50,568 nt of DNA from Candidatus Accumulibacter iunctus (lineage in GTDB: Bacteria; Pseudomonadota; Gammaproteobacteria; Burkholderiales; Rhodocyclaceae), in contig DDUX01000065.1 of the NCBI GenBank assembly GCA_002345025.1, positions 26,962-77,529 on the forward strand, read 5' to 3'. Below, one piece after another: positions 8,382 through 18,995 of the stretch. Below the pieces are notes generated by a model that was given only the letters and a program-made list of their open reading frames with translations, had not been told where the DNA came from and searched no databases. Each line of letters opens with the position of its first letter. Within the stretch, counting starts at the first letter, position 1. Position numbers and translations under genes: made by a program.

Positions 8382-10556
8382 ATGTCCAACGAGAACAACC
8401 CCGAACTGCCGAATTCTGCGAATCTCGACGCCTGGAAGAAGGCAGCCAGCAAGTCCGCACCGGGCGGCACCGTCGATGCCCTGAACTGGGTGACGCCCGA
8501 AGGAATCGTCGTCAAGCCGCTGTATACGAGGAAGGATGTCGAGGGTCTGCAATACACCGACACCCTGCCCGGCCTGGCTCCCTTCGTCCGCGGCCCGCAG
8601 GCGACGATGTACGCCGTGCGCCCGTGGACGATCCGCCAGTACGCCGGCTTTTCCACCGCCGAAGCCTCGAACGCCTTCTATCGCAAGGCGCTCGCCGCCG
8701 GTGGCCAGGGGGTCTCGGTGGCCTTCGATCTGGCAACGCACCGCGGCTACGATTCCGACCATCCACGGGTCACCGGCGACGTCGGCAAGGCCGGCGTGGC
8801 GATCGATTCGGTCGAGGACATGAAGATCCTGTTCAATGGCATCCCGCTCGAGAAGATCTCGGTGTCGATGACGATGAATGGCGCCGTTCTGCCGATCCTC
8901 GCCGGCTACATCGTCGCCGCCGAAGAGCAGGGCGTGCCGCAGGAGAAGCTGTCGGGGACGATCCAGAACGACATCCTCAAGGAGTTCATGGTCCGCAACA
9001 CCTACATCTATCCGCCGAAGCCGTCGATGCGCATCATTTCCGACATCATCGGCTACACCGCGCACCACATGCCGAAGTTCAACTCGATCTCGATTTCCGG
9101 CTACCACATGCAGGAAGCCGGCGCGACGCAGGCTCTGGAACTGGCGTTCACGATCGCTGACGGGCGTGAGTACGTCAAGACGGCGCTCGCCTCGGGCCTC
9201 GACGTCGACGAATTCGCGGGCCGACTGTCGTTCTTCTTCGCCATCGGCATGAACTTCTACCTCGAGGTCGCCAAGCTGCGTGCCGCCCGGCTGTTGTGGT
9301 GGAAGGTCATGCGCGAGTTCTCGCCGAAGAGCCCGAAGTCGATGATGCTGCGCACCCACTGCCAGACCTCCGGCTGGTCGCTGACCGAACAGGATCCGTA
9401 CAACAACGTCGTGCGCACGACGATCGAGGCGATGGCCGCCGTCTTCGGCGGCACGCAGTCGCTGCACACGAACGCCCTCGACGAGGCGATCGCCCTGCCG
9501 ACCGAGTTCTCCGCGCGCATCGCCCGCAACACACAGCTGATCGTCCAGGAGGAGACGCACATCACCAGCGTCATCGATCCGTGGGCCGGCTCGTACATGA
9601 TGGAGAAACTGACGCAGGATCTGGTCGATGAGGCGTGGAAGATCATCGAGGAGGTCGAGAGCATGGGCGGCATGACGCATGCTGTCGAATCCGGCTGGGC
9701 AAAGATGAAGATCGAGGGCTGCGCTGCCGACAAGCAGGCGCGCATCGACTCGGGCAAGGACGTCATCGTCGGCGTGAACAAATACAAGCTGGCGAAGGAA
9801 GATGATCTCGAAATCCGCGACATCGACAACAACGCTGTGCGCGAAGCGCAGGTGGCACGCCTGAAGTCGGTTCGTGAGAGCCGCGACACTGCCAAGGTCG
9901 AGGCGGCGCTCGCCGACCTGACGCGCTGCGCGGAAGGCGGCGAAGGCAACCTGCTCGAGATGACGGTTCGCGCGATGCGGCTGCGGGCCACCGTCGGTGA
10001 GGTTTCCGACGCCATGGAGAAGGTTTTCGGGCGCTTCCGCGCCACGCAGCAGACCGTCGCCGGTGTTTATGGTGCGGTCCTCGAAGGCATGGCGAGCTGG
10101 GAAACGCTGAAGGCCGAAATCCTCAAGTTCAACGAGGAAGAGGGCCGCCGGCCGCGCATCATGATCGCCAAGCTCGGCCAGGATGGGCACGACCGCGGCG
10201 CCAAGGTGGTGGCCACCGCCTTCGCCGACCTCGGCTTCGACATCGACGTCGGACCGCTCTTCCAGACGCCGGAAGAAGCTGCGCGGCTGGCGATCGAGAA
10301 CGACGTCCATGCCGTCGGAGTGTCCTCGCTCGCCGCCGGCCACAAGACGCTGCTGCCGGCGCTCGTGCGCGCGCTCAAGGAGCAGGGAGCCGATGACATC
10401 ATCGTCTTCGCTGGCGGGGTCATTCCGGCGCAGGACTACGACTTCCTCTTTCAGGCGGGTGCGAAAGCCATCTTTGGTCCCGGTACACGCATCGAGGATT
10501 CGGCAATGACCGTTCTCGCGGAGATCCGCAAGGCACGCGCCCACGTTGCAGCCTGA
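8382..10556 (+). CDS. scpA: Methylmalonyl-CoA mutase, single-chain
   Basis: Adenosylcobalamin enzyme that isomerises (R)-methylmalonyl-CoA and succinyl-CoA. Residues ~35-560 are the TIM-barrel catalytic domain; the active-site Tyr of MCM is in TMYAVRPWT (Tyr77) and the CoA-side Arg is in KEFMVRN, which favours MCM over isobutyryl-CoA mutase. Residues ~592-724 are the B12 domain with the DGHDRG cobalt-ligand motif (His603). The 724-residue length fits the one-polypeptide form also seen in E. coli Sbm/ScpA. ATG at 8382 begins where similarity starts. It leads an operon with meaB, pccB and pccA. Confidence 0.96.
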   Translation: MSNENNPELPNSANLDAWKKAASKSAPGGTVDALNWVTPEGIVVKPLYTRKDVEGLQYTDTLPGLAPFVRGPQATMYAVRPWTIRQYAGFSTAEASNAFYRKALAAGGQGVSVAFDLATHRGYDSDHPRVTGDVGKAGVAIDSVEDMKILFNGIPLEKISVSMTMNGAVLPILAGYIVAAEEQGVPQEKLSGTIQNDILKEFMVRNTYIYPPKPSMRIISDIIGYTAHHMPKFNSISISGYHMQEAGATQALELAFTIADGREYVKTALASGLDVDEFAGRLSFFFAIGMNFYLEVAKLRAARLLWWKVMREFSPKSPKSMMLRTHCQTSGWSLTEQDPYNNVVRTTIEAMAAVFGGTQSLHTNALDEAIALPTEFSARIARNTQLIVQEETHITSVIDPWAGSYMMEKLTQDLVDEAWKIIEEVESMGGMTHAVESGWAKMKIEGCAADKQARIDSGKDVIVGVNKYKLAKEDDLEIRDIDNNAVREAQVARLKSVRESRDTAKVEAALADLTRCAEGGEGNLLEMTVRAMRLRATVGEVSDAMEKVFGRFRATQQTVAGVYGAVLEGMASWETLKAEILKFNEEEGRRPRIMIAKLGQDGHDRGAKVVATAFADLGFDIDVGPLFQTPEEAARLAIENDVHAVGVSSLAAGHKTLLPALVRALKEQGADDIIVFAGGVIPAQDYDFLFQAGAKAIFGPGTRIEDSAMTVLAEIRKARAHVAA

Positions 10557-10589
10557 GCGGCGGCGTCGCCGACGAGCAGGAATGTGGAT

Positions 10590-11588
10590 ATGACCAGTTC
10601 GACTGCCGGCAGCCTCACGGCTGCCGACCAGCATCTCGTCGAAGGTGTTCTCGCCGGTCGCCGACGCGCGCTGGCAAAAACCATCACCCTCGTCGAGTCG
10701 ACCCATGGCGAGCACCAGCGCCGCGCGCGACAGGTGCTCGCGGCGTTGCTGCCGCATACCGGGCGAACGATCCGCGTCGGCATCTCCGGTGCTCCAGGTG
10801 CCGGCAAGTCGACCTTCATCGAGTCACTCGGCCTCTACCTCATCGAATCCGGTCGGCGGCTTGCCGTGCTCGCGGTTGACCCGTCTTCATCGGTCTCCGG
10901 GGGCTCGATCCTCGGCGACAAGACGCGCATGGAACTGCTTTGCCAGCGCGACGAAGCCTTCATCCGTCCCAGCCCATCTGCCGGATCGCTGGGTGGTGTG
11001 GCCGACAAGACGCGCGAGGCGATGCTGGTCTGCGAAGCTGCCGGCTTCGATGTCATCATCGTCGAGACGGTTGGTGTCGGGCAGTCCGAGACTACCGTCG
11101 CCGGCATGGTCGACGCCTTCGTCCTGCTGCAGTTGCCGAATGCCGGTGACGACCTGCAGGCGATCAAGAAAGGCATCGTCGAGATCGCCGACCTGATCGT
11201 CTTCAACAAGGCCGACATCGACGAACGGGCGGCCGCCTTTGCACGCAACCAGATGCGCGCAGCGTTGACCATGCTGCGCAGCGCGAGTCCGAACTGGCGA
11301 CCGCCGGTGCTGACGATGAGTGCCCTCGCCAAGCGCGGCATTGCCGAGTTCTGGGCCGAGGTGGAGCGTTACCGGACGACCATGGTCGCCAGTGGCGAGT
11401 TCGACGACAAGCGCCGCCGGCAGGCCGTCGACTGGATGTGGAACCTCATCGATTCGGGTCTGCGCCAGTATTTTCGTTCGCACGCGACGGTGCGCTCGGC
11501 GCTGCCGGTCCTCACGGGCGATGTCGCCGCGGGCCGGACGACGCCCGGTGCCGCCGCATCCCGCCTGCTGACCTATCTGAAACACTGA
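10590..11588 (+). CDS. meaB: Methylmalonyl-CoA mutase-associated G3E GTPase
   Basis: P-loop GTPase that chaperones methylmalonyl-CoA mutase: it gates adenosylcobalamin loading and protects the enzyme from inactivation. The Walker A motif GAPGAGKST is at residues 67-75, DPSSS follows near 97, ETVGVGQSE forms the switch region, and NKAD gives guanine specificity. Length is 332 residues, normal for MeaB/ArgK. GTG at 10584 is also in frame, but GAGCAGG at 10574-10580 is spaced correctly only for the ATG at 10590. It lies 33 bases after mcm, the expected partner. Older annotation as an arginine/ornithine transport kinase should be ignored. Confidence 0.95.
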   Translation: MTSSTAGSLTAADQHLVEGVLAGRRRALAKTITLVESTHGEHQRRARQVLAALLPHTGRTIRVGISGAPGAGKSTFIESLGLYLIESGRRLAVLAVDPSSSVSGGSILGDKTRMELLCQRDEAFIRPSPSAGSLGGVADKTREAMLVCEAAGFDVIIVETVGVGQSETTVAGMVDAFVLLQLPNAGDDLQAIKKGIVEIADLIVFNKADIDERAAAFARNQMRAALTMLRSASPNWRPPVLTMSALAKRGIAEFWAEVERYRTTMVASGEFDDKRRRQAVDWMWNLIDSGLRQYFRSHATVRSALPVLTGDVAAGRTTPGAAASRLLTYLKH

Positions 11589-11690
11589 CAACGAGAAAAG
11601 AACAAGAATACGACTGCCGGGCAATTTCCAGAGATATCTCCAACCTGTTTGAGTAGTTCTGATTGACGCGACCGTTAGGGAGTAGAACTT

Positions 11691-13223
<1,533 letters not shown>

Positions 13224-13242
13224 TACCCGGGGAGAAATAGTG

Positions 13243-15231
13243 ATGTTCAAGAAGATTCTGATCGCCAACCGGGGCGAAATTGCCTGCCGGGTGATGAAAA
13301 CCGCCAAGAAGATGGGCATCCAGACGGTGGCCGTCTATTCCGAAGCGGACAAGGATTCGATGCACGTGCTGCTCGCCGATGAAGCCGTCTGTATCGGTCC
13401 GGCACCGTCGAAGGAGTCGTACCTGGTGATCGACAAGATCATCGATGCCTGCAAGCAGACGGGTGCCGAGGCGGTGCATCCCGGCTATGGCTTCCTGTCG
13501 GAGAACGAGGAGTTCTCGCGTCGCCTCGAGGAGAACGGCATCATCTTCATCGGTCCGAAGCACTATTCGGTGGCGGCGATGGGTGACAAGATCGCCTCGA
13601 AGAAGCTGGCCATCGAGGCCGGGGTCAATACCATTCCGGGCTACAACGCCGAGATCGGCGACGCCGCACAGGCGGTATCGATTGCCGCGGGGATCGGCTA
13701 TCCGGTGATGATCAAGGCTTCCGCCGGCGGCGGCGGCAAGGGCTTGCGGGTTGCCTTCAACGACAAGGAGGCAGCGGAGGGGTTCGACGCCTGCCGAAAC
13801 GAGGCGCGCAACAGTTTCGGTGATGATCGCGTCTTCATCGAGAAGTTCGTCGAGGGTCCGCACCACATCGAGATCCAGATCATTGCCGACTCCTTTGGCA
13901 ACACGATCTACCTGTTCGAGCGCGAGTGCTCGATCCAGCGTCGCCACCAGAAGGTCCTCGAGGAGGCGCCGTCGCCGTTCATCGACGAGAGCATCCGTCG
14001 CGCCATGGGCGAGCAGGCGGTGGCACTGGCAAAGGCGGTGAAGTACCAGAGTGCGGGCACGGTGGAGTTCGTCGTCGGCTCCGACAAGTCGTTCTATTTC
14101 CTCGAGATGAACACCCGCCTGCAGGTCGAGCACCCGGTCACCGAAATGATCACCGGTCTCGATCTCGTCGAACTGATGATTCGCGTCGCCGCTGGCGAGA
14201 AGCTGCCCTTTGCGCAGGAGGATCTGAAGATCAACGGCTGGGCGATCGAGTGCCGCATCAACGCCGAGGATCCGTTCCGCGGCTTCCTGCCGTCGATCGG
14301 GCGTCTCGTCAAGTACCGGCCGCCGGAGGTTGCCGAAGGCCAGGTGCGGGTCGACACCGGTGTCTTCGAGGGCGGCGAGATCTCGATGTACTACGATTCG
14401 ATGATCGCCAAGCTGATCTGCCACGGCACGACCCGTGACCAGGCGGTCAGTCGCCTGCGCGATGCGCTCAACGCCTTCGTCATCCGCGGCATCGACTCGA
14501 ACATACCCTTCCAGGCGGCGCTGATGCAGAACCCGCGCTTCCTCTCGGGTCTGTTCACGACCTCCTTCATTGCCGAAGAGTTTCCGAACGGTTTTGAAGC
14601 GTCGAACGTCGTCCATGCCGATCCCGGCCTGCTGGCGGCGGTAGCCGCCTTCGGCCGCCGCCGTTACATCGACCGGGCGGTACAGATCAGCGACCAGATG
14701 CCCGGGCACCAGCGCAAGGTCGGCCAGGACTGGGTCGTGCAGATGGAGGGCAAGGACTATCCGGTTTCCGTGGTGGCGATCCCTGGGGGCTATTCGGTTA
14801 CCCACGGCGTCGACCGCTACGATCTCGTTTCCGACTGGAAATTCGGCGAACTCGTCTTCCACGGTACCTGCAACGGTGCGCCGCTCTGCCTGCAGCTCGA
14901 GCGGATTGGCCTGCTCTACCGGGTGGTCCATTTCGGCAAGCAGGTCAAGGCGACCGTCATGACCGCCAATGCGGCACGAATGCTGGCGCTGATGCCGAAG
15001 AAGGTGCCGCCGGACCTCTCGAAGTTCCTGCTCTCGCCGATGCCGGGTCTCTTGCGCGAGGTGGCGGTGGCGGACGGTCAGCAGGTCGCGGCTGGCGAGA
15101 AGCTGGCAGTGATCGAAGCGATGAAGATGGAGAACGTCCTCAAGGCCGAGCGCGACTGCAAGGTCAAGAAGGTCGTCGCTGCGCCAGGCGAAAGCCTGTC
15201 GGTTGATCAGGTGATCATCGAATTCGAGTAG
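13243..15231 (+). CDS. pccA: Propionyl-CoA carboxylase, biotin carboxylase/BCCP (alpha) subunit
   Basis: ATP- and bicarbonate-dependent carboxylation of its own biotin, the first half-reaction of propionyl-CoA carboxylation. Residues 1-~450 are the biotin carboxylase: KILIANRGEIACRV at the N-terminus, the ATP-grasp glycine loop KASAGGGGKGLRV, and the EMNTRLQVEHPVTE signature. A middle BT-like domain links to the C-terminal biotinyl domain with EAMKMEN (biotin Lys628). Length 662 fits PccA. GTG at 13240 directly precedes the ATG; GGGGAGA at 13229-13235 is better spaced for the ATG at 13243. It is the last gene before a strong terminator. Confidence 0.95.
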   Translation: MFKKILIANRGEIACRVMKTAKKMGIQTVAVYSEADKDSMHVLLADEAVCIGPAPSKESYLVIDKIIDACKQTGAEAVHPGYGFLSENEEFSRRLEENGIIFIGPKHYSVAAMGDKIASKKLAIEAGVNTIPGYNAEIGDAAQAVSIAAGIGYPVMIKASAGGGGKGLRVAFNDKEAAEGFDACRNEARNSFGDDRVFIEKFVEGPHHIEIQIIADSFGNTIYLFERECSIQRRHQKVLEEAPSPFIDESIRRAMGEQAVALAKAVKYQSAGTVEFVVGSDKSFYFLEMNTRLQVEHPVTEMITGLDLVELMIRVAAGEKLPFAQEDLKINGWAIECRINAEDPFRGFLPSIGRLVKYRPPEVAEGQVRVDTGVFEGGEISMYYDSMIAKLICHGTTRDQAVSRLRDALNAFVIRGIDSNIPFQAALMQNPRFLSGLFTTSFIAEEFPNGFEASNVVHADPGLLAAVAAFGRRRYIDRAVQISDQMPGHQRKVGQDWVVQMEGKDYPVSVVAIPGGYSVTHGVDRYDLVSDWKFGELVFHGTCNGAPLCLQLERIGLLYRVVHFGKQVKATVMTANAARMLALMPKKVPPDLSKFLLSPMPGLLREVAVADGQQVAAGEKLAVIEAMKMENVLKAERDCKVKKVVAAPGESLSVDQVIIEFE

Positions 15232-15263
15232 GCCTGCGCTGTCGGCAGCCTCTCGGGGCAGCG

Positions 15264-15291
15264 AAGCCCGCCATCCGGCGGGCTTTTTTTT
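15264..15291 (+). terminator. Intrinsic terminator after pccA
   Basis: A perfect 9-base stem AAGCCCGCC / GGCGGGCTT with loop ATCC runs into eight T residues (15284-15291), 32 bases after the pccA stop. It closes the mcm-meaB-pccB-pccA transcript. Confidence 0.92.
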
Positions 15292-15392
15292 GGCCGGTCG
15301 GTGGCGCTTCCGTGGCTGTCGGCGGCGCCCGATGAAAGTCGATCAAACTGTCAGACCGTATCCGCTGTCCTGGACAAGTTGGAAAGAACGTG

Positions 15393-15421
15393 TTGACAAC
15401 GACCGATTTGGGCGCTATATT
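15393..15421 (+). promoter_or_regulatory. Strong sigma70 promoter before the glutathione peroxidase gene
   Basis: A consensus -35 TTGACA (15393-15398), an exact 17-base spacer and -10 TATATT (15416-15421) lie 33 bases before the GPx ATG. It is the best promoter match noticed in the window. Because no terminator was seen until after the lipid operon, it could drive GPx, folE2 and the eight genes beyond. Confidence 0.8.
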
Positions 15422-15454
15422 TCGGAAAACCAAAGAACATTGTCCACGACAACT

Positions 15455-16009
15455 ATGAAATCTCTGCTTCGCATTATCGTCGCAATCGGCTGTCTGGCAG
15501 GCGCGCTGCGGGTATCCGCGGCGACGGGCTGCCCGCCGCTGCTCGATCACAGCTTCCCCTCCCTGCTCGACCAGAAACCGCAGTCGCTTTGTCAGTGGCG
15601 CGGCAAGGTCCTGCTGGTCGTGAATACCGCCAGTTACTGCGGGTTCACCTCGCAGTACGACGGTCTCGAGAAACTTCACGCGCGCCTCAGGCAGCGTGGC
15701 CTCGTCGTCGTCGGCTTTCCGGCCAACGACTTCGGCGATCAGGAGCCGGGCAGCAATCGCGAGATTGCAGAGTTCTGTCGCCTCACTTACGGCGTTCAGT
15801 TCCCGATGTTTGCCAAGACGACCGTCTCCGGCGAACAGGCGAACGTCTTCTATCGGCAGCTGGCGAGGCTCAGCGGCAGCGCGCCGCAATGGAATTTCCA
15901 CAAGTACCTGATCGACCGTGACGGCCGTCAGGTGCTCAGTTTCGGCAGCCGCGTCCCACCCGACGACCAGGCGCTGCTCGCCAGGATCGAAGAGTTCCTC
16001 GGTCGCTAG
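15455..16009 (+). CDS. Exported glutathione peroxidase-family protein
   Basis: Thiol peroxidase of the GPx fold, 184 residues including a Sec signal peptide (about residues 1-22, ending VSA). The peroxidatic Cys62 is in NTASYCGFTSQY, where some family members use selenocysteine; the Gln and Trp of the catalytic set are visible in GFPANDFGDQEPGSN and QWNFHKYL. Bacterial Cys-GPx enzymes usually take electrons from thioredoxin rather than glutathione. Export suggests reduction of lipid or other peroxides in the periplasm, which fits the lipid-modification genes downstream. The start is the ATG with the signal peptide; the longer upstream frame crosses the promoter and terminator. Confidence 0.9.
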   Translation: MKSLLRIIVAIGCLAGALRVSAATGCPPLLDHSFPSLLDQKPQSLCQWRGKVLLVVNTASYCGFTSQYDGLEKLHARLRQRGLVVVGFPANDFGDQEPGSNREIAEFCRLTYGVQFPMFAKTTVSGEQANVFYRQLARLSGSAPQWNFHKYLIDRDGRQVLSFGSRVPPDDQALLARIEEFLGR

Positions 16010-16051
16010 CCACCACCGGGCCGCAAGGCGCCGCTTACTGGAGAACAGATC

Positions 16052-16867
16052 ATGAATGCACCGGACCGCTTCTTCCTCCCCGATATCCAGGCCAGTGCCG
16101 ACGAGCGCCGCCTGGCGATCGACAAGGTCGGCGTCAGGGGCCTGCGCTACCCACTGGCACTACTCGACTCGACCGGCAAGGTTCAGCACACGGTCGCCGT
16201 GCTGTCGATGTCGGTCGGCCTGTCACCCGAGGTCAAGGGAACGCACATGTCGCGTTTCATCGAGATTCTCGAGCGCCGGCGTGCGCCGCTGAACGTCAAT
16301 CGCCTGCTGCGCCTGTTCGACGAGATGCTGCTGTGCCTCGCCGCCGACAGCGGCGAGATCGACCTCGGCTTCCCCTGCTTCATCAGCAAGGCGGCGCCGG
16401 TTTCGGGTGTCGAGAGTCTGCTCGACTACGACGTGCGGATGATCGTCGGCAAGCGTCCTGGACAGCCCGTCGAGCTGAACCTCGAGGTCGTCGCTCCGGT
16501 CACCAGTCTCTGCCCCTGCTCACGCGAAATCAGCGACTACGGTGCCCACAACCAGCGCTCGCACATCACGATCCGTGCCCGCCTGCGCTCCGGAATGAGT
16601 CCCGAGGAACTTTTGCGAATCGCCGAAGAAGAAGCCTCGTGCGAAGTCTTCGGTCTGCTCAAGCGGCCGGACGAAAAGTGGGTGACTGAACGTGCCTACG
16701 ACAATCCGAAATTCGTCGAAGACCTCGTGCGCGACATCGCCCTGCGCCTGATGCGCGAGCCGCGGATCGCCGAATGGACGGTCAAGTCCGAGAACTTCGA
16801 GTCGATCCACAATCACTCAGCCTACGCCGAGATCAGCGGTCACAACGACGCTGATCAGGCCCGCTGA
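16052..16867 (+). CDS. folE2: GTP cyclohydrolase FolE2 (type IB)
   Basis: Makes 7,8-dihydroneopterin triphosphate from GTP, the first step to tetrahydrofolate and queuosine-type precursors. Unlike FolE it can use metals other than zinc. The 271-residue protein has the family motifs GTHMSRF (residues 63-69), TSLCPCSREIS with the catalytic-type Cys154, and FESIHNHSAYA near the C-terminus. A GGAGAA Shine-Dalgarno precedes the ATG. It sits 42 bases after GPx and 17 bases before the FAD oxidoreductase, so it may be cotranscribed with both. No Zur-like operator was recognised upstream. Confidence 0.95.
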   Translation: MNAPDRFFLPDIQASADERRLAIDKVGVRGLRYPLALLDSTGKVQHTVAVLSMSVGLSPEVKGTHMSRFIEILERRRAPLNVNRLLRLFDEMLLCLAADSGEIDLGFPCFISKAAPVSGVESLLDYDVRMIVGKRPGQPVELNLEVVAPVTSLCPCSREISDYGAHNQRSHITIRARLRSGMSPEELLRIAEEEASCEVFGLLKRPDEKWVTERAYDNPKFVEDLVRDIALRLMREPRIAEWTVKSENFESIHNHSAYAEISGHNDADQAR

Positions 16868-16884
16868 AGACTCCGGGGCTGCGC

Positions 16885-18216
16885 ATGGAAGCGAGACAAA
16901 GAATCGCCGTCGTCGGTTCCGGGATCTCCGGTCTGGCGAGTGCCTGGCTGCTCGCCCAACGGCACGCCGTGACCCTCTACGAGGCCGGAAATTACCTCGG
17001 TGGGCACAGCAATACCGTCGACGTGATGCTGGAAGGTGGCAGCCATGCCGTCGACACCGGCTTCCTCGTCTACAACACGCGCACCTACCCGCACCTGAGC
17101 GCGCTTTTCGCGCATCTCGGAGTCGCCAGCGTGGAGAGCGAGATGTCGTTCTCGGTCAGCCTCGAGAGCCCGCAACTGGAGTGGGCAGGCAGCAGTCTCG
17201 CCACCGTTTTCGGACAGAAGCGCAACCTGCTGCGGCGCGATTTCTGGCGAATGCTGTCCGACATCCTGCGCTTCAATCGCGAGAGCGTCGCCTGGCTCGA
17301 GCAGTACCCCGAGTACGATCGCAGCCTGCGTCAGTTCCTCGCTGCCGGCGGCTACTCGCGCGCCTTCGCCGAGTGGTACCTGCTGCCGATGGCAGCCGCC
17401 ATCTGGTCCTGTCCGGCGGGGCAGATGCTCGACCATCCGCTCGCCAGCTTCGTCCGCTTCTGCCGCAATCACGGTCTGCTGCAGATCTTCGACCGGCCTC
17501 GCTGGCGGACGGTCAGGGGCGGCGCGCGCGAGTACGTGCGCAAGCTTGCCGGCAGCCTGAGCGACGTCCGGCTGGCCACACCGGTGCGCCGTGTGCACCG
17601 TCGCCACGGGGGGCTGCAACTGAGCACCGACGCCGGCGTCGAGCACTACGATCAGGTGGTGCTCGCGTGTCACAGCGATCAGTCGCTGGCGATCCTCGGC
17701 GACTCGGCGACCGCTGCCGAAGGCGCGCTTCTCTCCGCCATCCGCTATGCGCCCAACCGCGCCGTTTTGCACACCGACCCCTCGCTGCTGCCGCGGTCAC
17801 CGGCCCTGTGGTCGGCGTGGAACTACCTGTCGAGCAGCCAGGAACTCGATCAGCGGCCGGTCAGCGTCTCCTATTTGCTCAATCGTCTGCAGCCGCTGCC
17901 TTTCACCACGCCGCTGCTGGTGACGCTGAATCCGCTGCGTGAGCCGCGAGCCGAACACATCATCGCCGAGTTCGACTACCGGCACCCGATATTCGACCAG
18001 GCGGCGATCGCCGCGCAGCGCGCTTTGCCTCAGATCTCCGGCGCCAGCGGCGTCTGGTTCGCCGGCGCCTGGAACGGCTATGGCTTTCACGAGGACGGAC
18101 TCCGTTCGGCATTGCGCGTGGCGAATGCACTCGCCTGCCGCGCGCCCTGGCAACCGCGGGCGGCGGCGCCACCTGCTGACCGGCCGGCGCCGGCGACAAC
18201 CGGGATCGCGGCATGA
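16885..18216 (+). CDS. FAD-dependent oxidoreductase (amine oxidase-like, COG2907 type)
   Basis: First gene of the eight-gene lipid operon. The N-terminus has the dinucleotide-binding motif VVGSGISGLASAW (residues ~9-21) followed by the flavin-contacting LYEAGNYLGGHSNT, as in amine oxidase/desaturase-fold flavoproteins. The C-terminal FAD motif WFAGAWNGYGFHEDGLRSA is also present. Length is 443 residues. Proteins of this kind regularly sit beside DUF1365 and a CFA-synthase-like methyltransferase; an oxidation or desaturation of a membrane acyl chain is a reasonable guess but not proven here. The last four bases overlap the next start (ATGA). Confidence 0.85.
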   Translation: MEARQRIAVVGSGISGLASAWLLAQRHAVTLYEAGNYLGGHSNTVDVMLEGGSHAVDTGFLVYNTRTYPHLSALFAHLGVASVESEMSFSVSLESPQLEWAGSSLATVFGQKRNLLRRDFWRMLSDILRFNRESVAWLEQYPEYDRSLRQFLAAGGYSRAFAEWYLLPMAAAIWSCPAGQMLDHPLASFVRFCRNHGLLQIFDRPRWRTVRGGAREYVRKLAGSLSDVRLATPVRRVHRRHGGLQLSTDAGVEHYDQVVLACHSDQSLAILGDSATAAEGALLSAIRYAPNRAVLHTDPSLLPRSPALWSAWNYLSSSQELDQRPVSVSYLLNRLQPLPFTTPLLVTLNPLREPRAEHIIAEFDYRHPIFDQAAIAAQRALPQISGASGVWFAGAWNGYGFHEDGLRSALRVANALACRAPWQPRAAAPPADRPAPATTGIAA

Positions 18217-18995
18217 GCGCAAGCGTCGCCAGCCTCTTTGTCGGCCAAGTGATGCATCGTCGGCTGCGGCCGGTGAGCAACCGCTTCGTCTACCCGGTCT
18301 ACTATTGCCTGCTGCCGCTGACCCGAATCGAAGAGGTCGGCAGCAGGTTCTTCTCGATCAACCGCCGCAACCTCTTCAGCTTCCATTTCGCCGATCACGG
18401 CGCGCGCGACGGCTCGCACCCGCTGCCGTGGGTGCGGCAACTGCTGCAGCGCCAGGGGATTGCCGCCGAGGGCGAGATCTGGTTGCAGTGCTTTCCGCGC
18501 GTCCTCGGACACGTGTTCAACCCGGTCAGCTTCTGGTTCTGTCACAACGGCAACGACCAGCTCGTCGCCGTCATCGCCGAGGTGAACAACACCTTCGGCG
18601 AGCACCACCAGTACCTCCTGCGGCATGCCGATGGCCGGCCGATCCGCGATGGCGAGACGATCGAGCGCGACAAGGTCTTCCACGTCTCACCGTTCATGGC
18701 CGTCGCCGGCCACTACCGCTTCCGCTTTCACAGCCGCGGTAGCGGTCAGGGCCCCGGCTGCCGGCGACTGGCGCGGATCGAGCACGCCGATGCCGGCGGC
18801 GATCTGCTCCACACCGCGATCTCCGGTGACGCGCAGCCGCTGACCACCGGCCCGCTGCTGCGGGCGTTCGTCCGCGTGCCGTTGCTGAGCGTCGGCATCG
18901 TCCTGCGCATCCATTGGCAGGCGCTGCGACTCTGGCTCAAGCGCGTTCCCTTCTTTGCCAAGCCACAACCTCCTGCCGAGGAACTCTCGCCATGA
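18213..18995 (+). CDS. DUF1365 family protein
   Basis: A 260-residue protein of unknown biochemical function that is almost always found between an FAD oxidoreductase and a CFA-synthase-like gene, as here. Family features visible are GQVMHRRLRPVSNRFVYPVYY near the N-terminus, LGHVFNPVSFWFCH in the middle and EVNNTFGEHHQY after it, then KVFHVSPFM. The C-terminus (about 215-245) is amphipathic and could touch the membrane. It overlaps both neighbours by 4 bases (ATGA each side), so stoichiometric, coupled synthesis with the oxidoreductase and methyltransferase is likely. Confidence 0.9.
   Translation: MSASVASLFVGQVMHRRLRPVSNRFVYPVYYCLLPLTRIEEVGSRFFSINRRNLFSFHFADHGARDGSHPLPWVRQLLQRQGIAAEGEIWLQCFPRVLGHVFNPVSFWFCHNGNDQLVAVIAEVNNTFGEHHQYLLRHADGRPIRDGETIERDKVFHVSPFMAVAGHYRFRFHSRGSGQGPGCRRLARIEHADAGGDLLHTAISGDAQPLTTGPLLRAFVRVPLLSVGIVLRIHWQALRLWLKRVPFFAKPQPPAEELSP

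Noticed and set aside
8247..10757. An 836-codon frame antisense to methylmalonyl-CoA mutase
   Set aside because: No family features; composition is what the reverse of a GC-rich gene produces. The same holds for long antisense frames over pccA (13120-14931) and the lipid operon.
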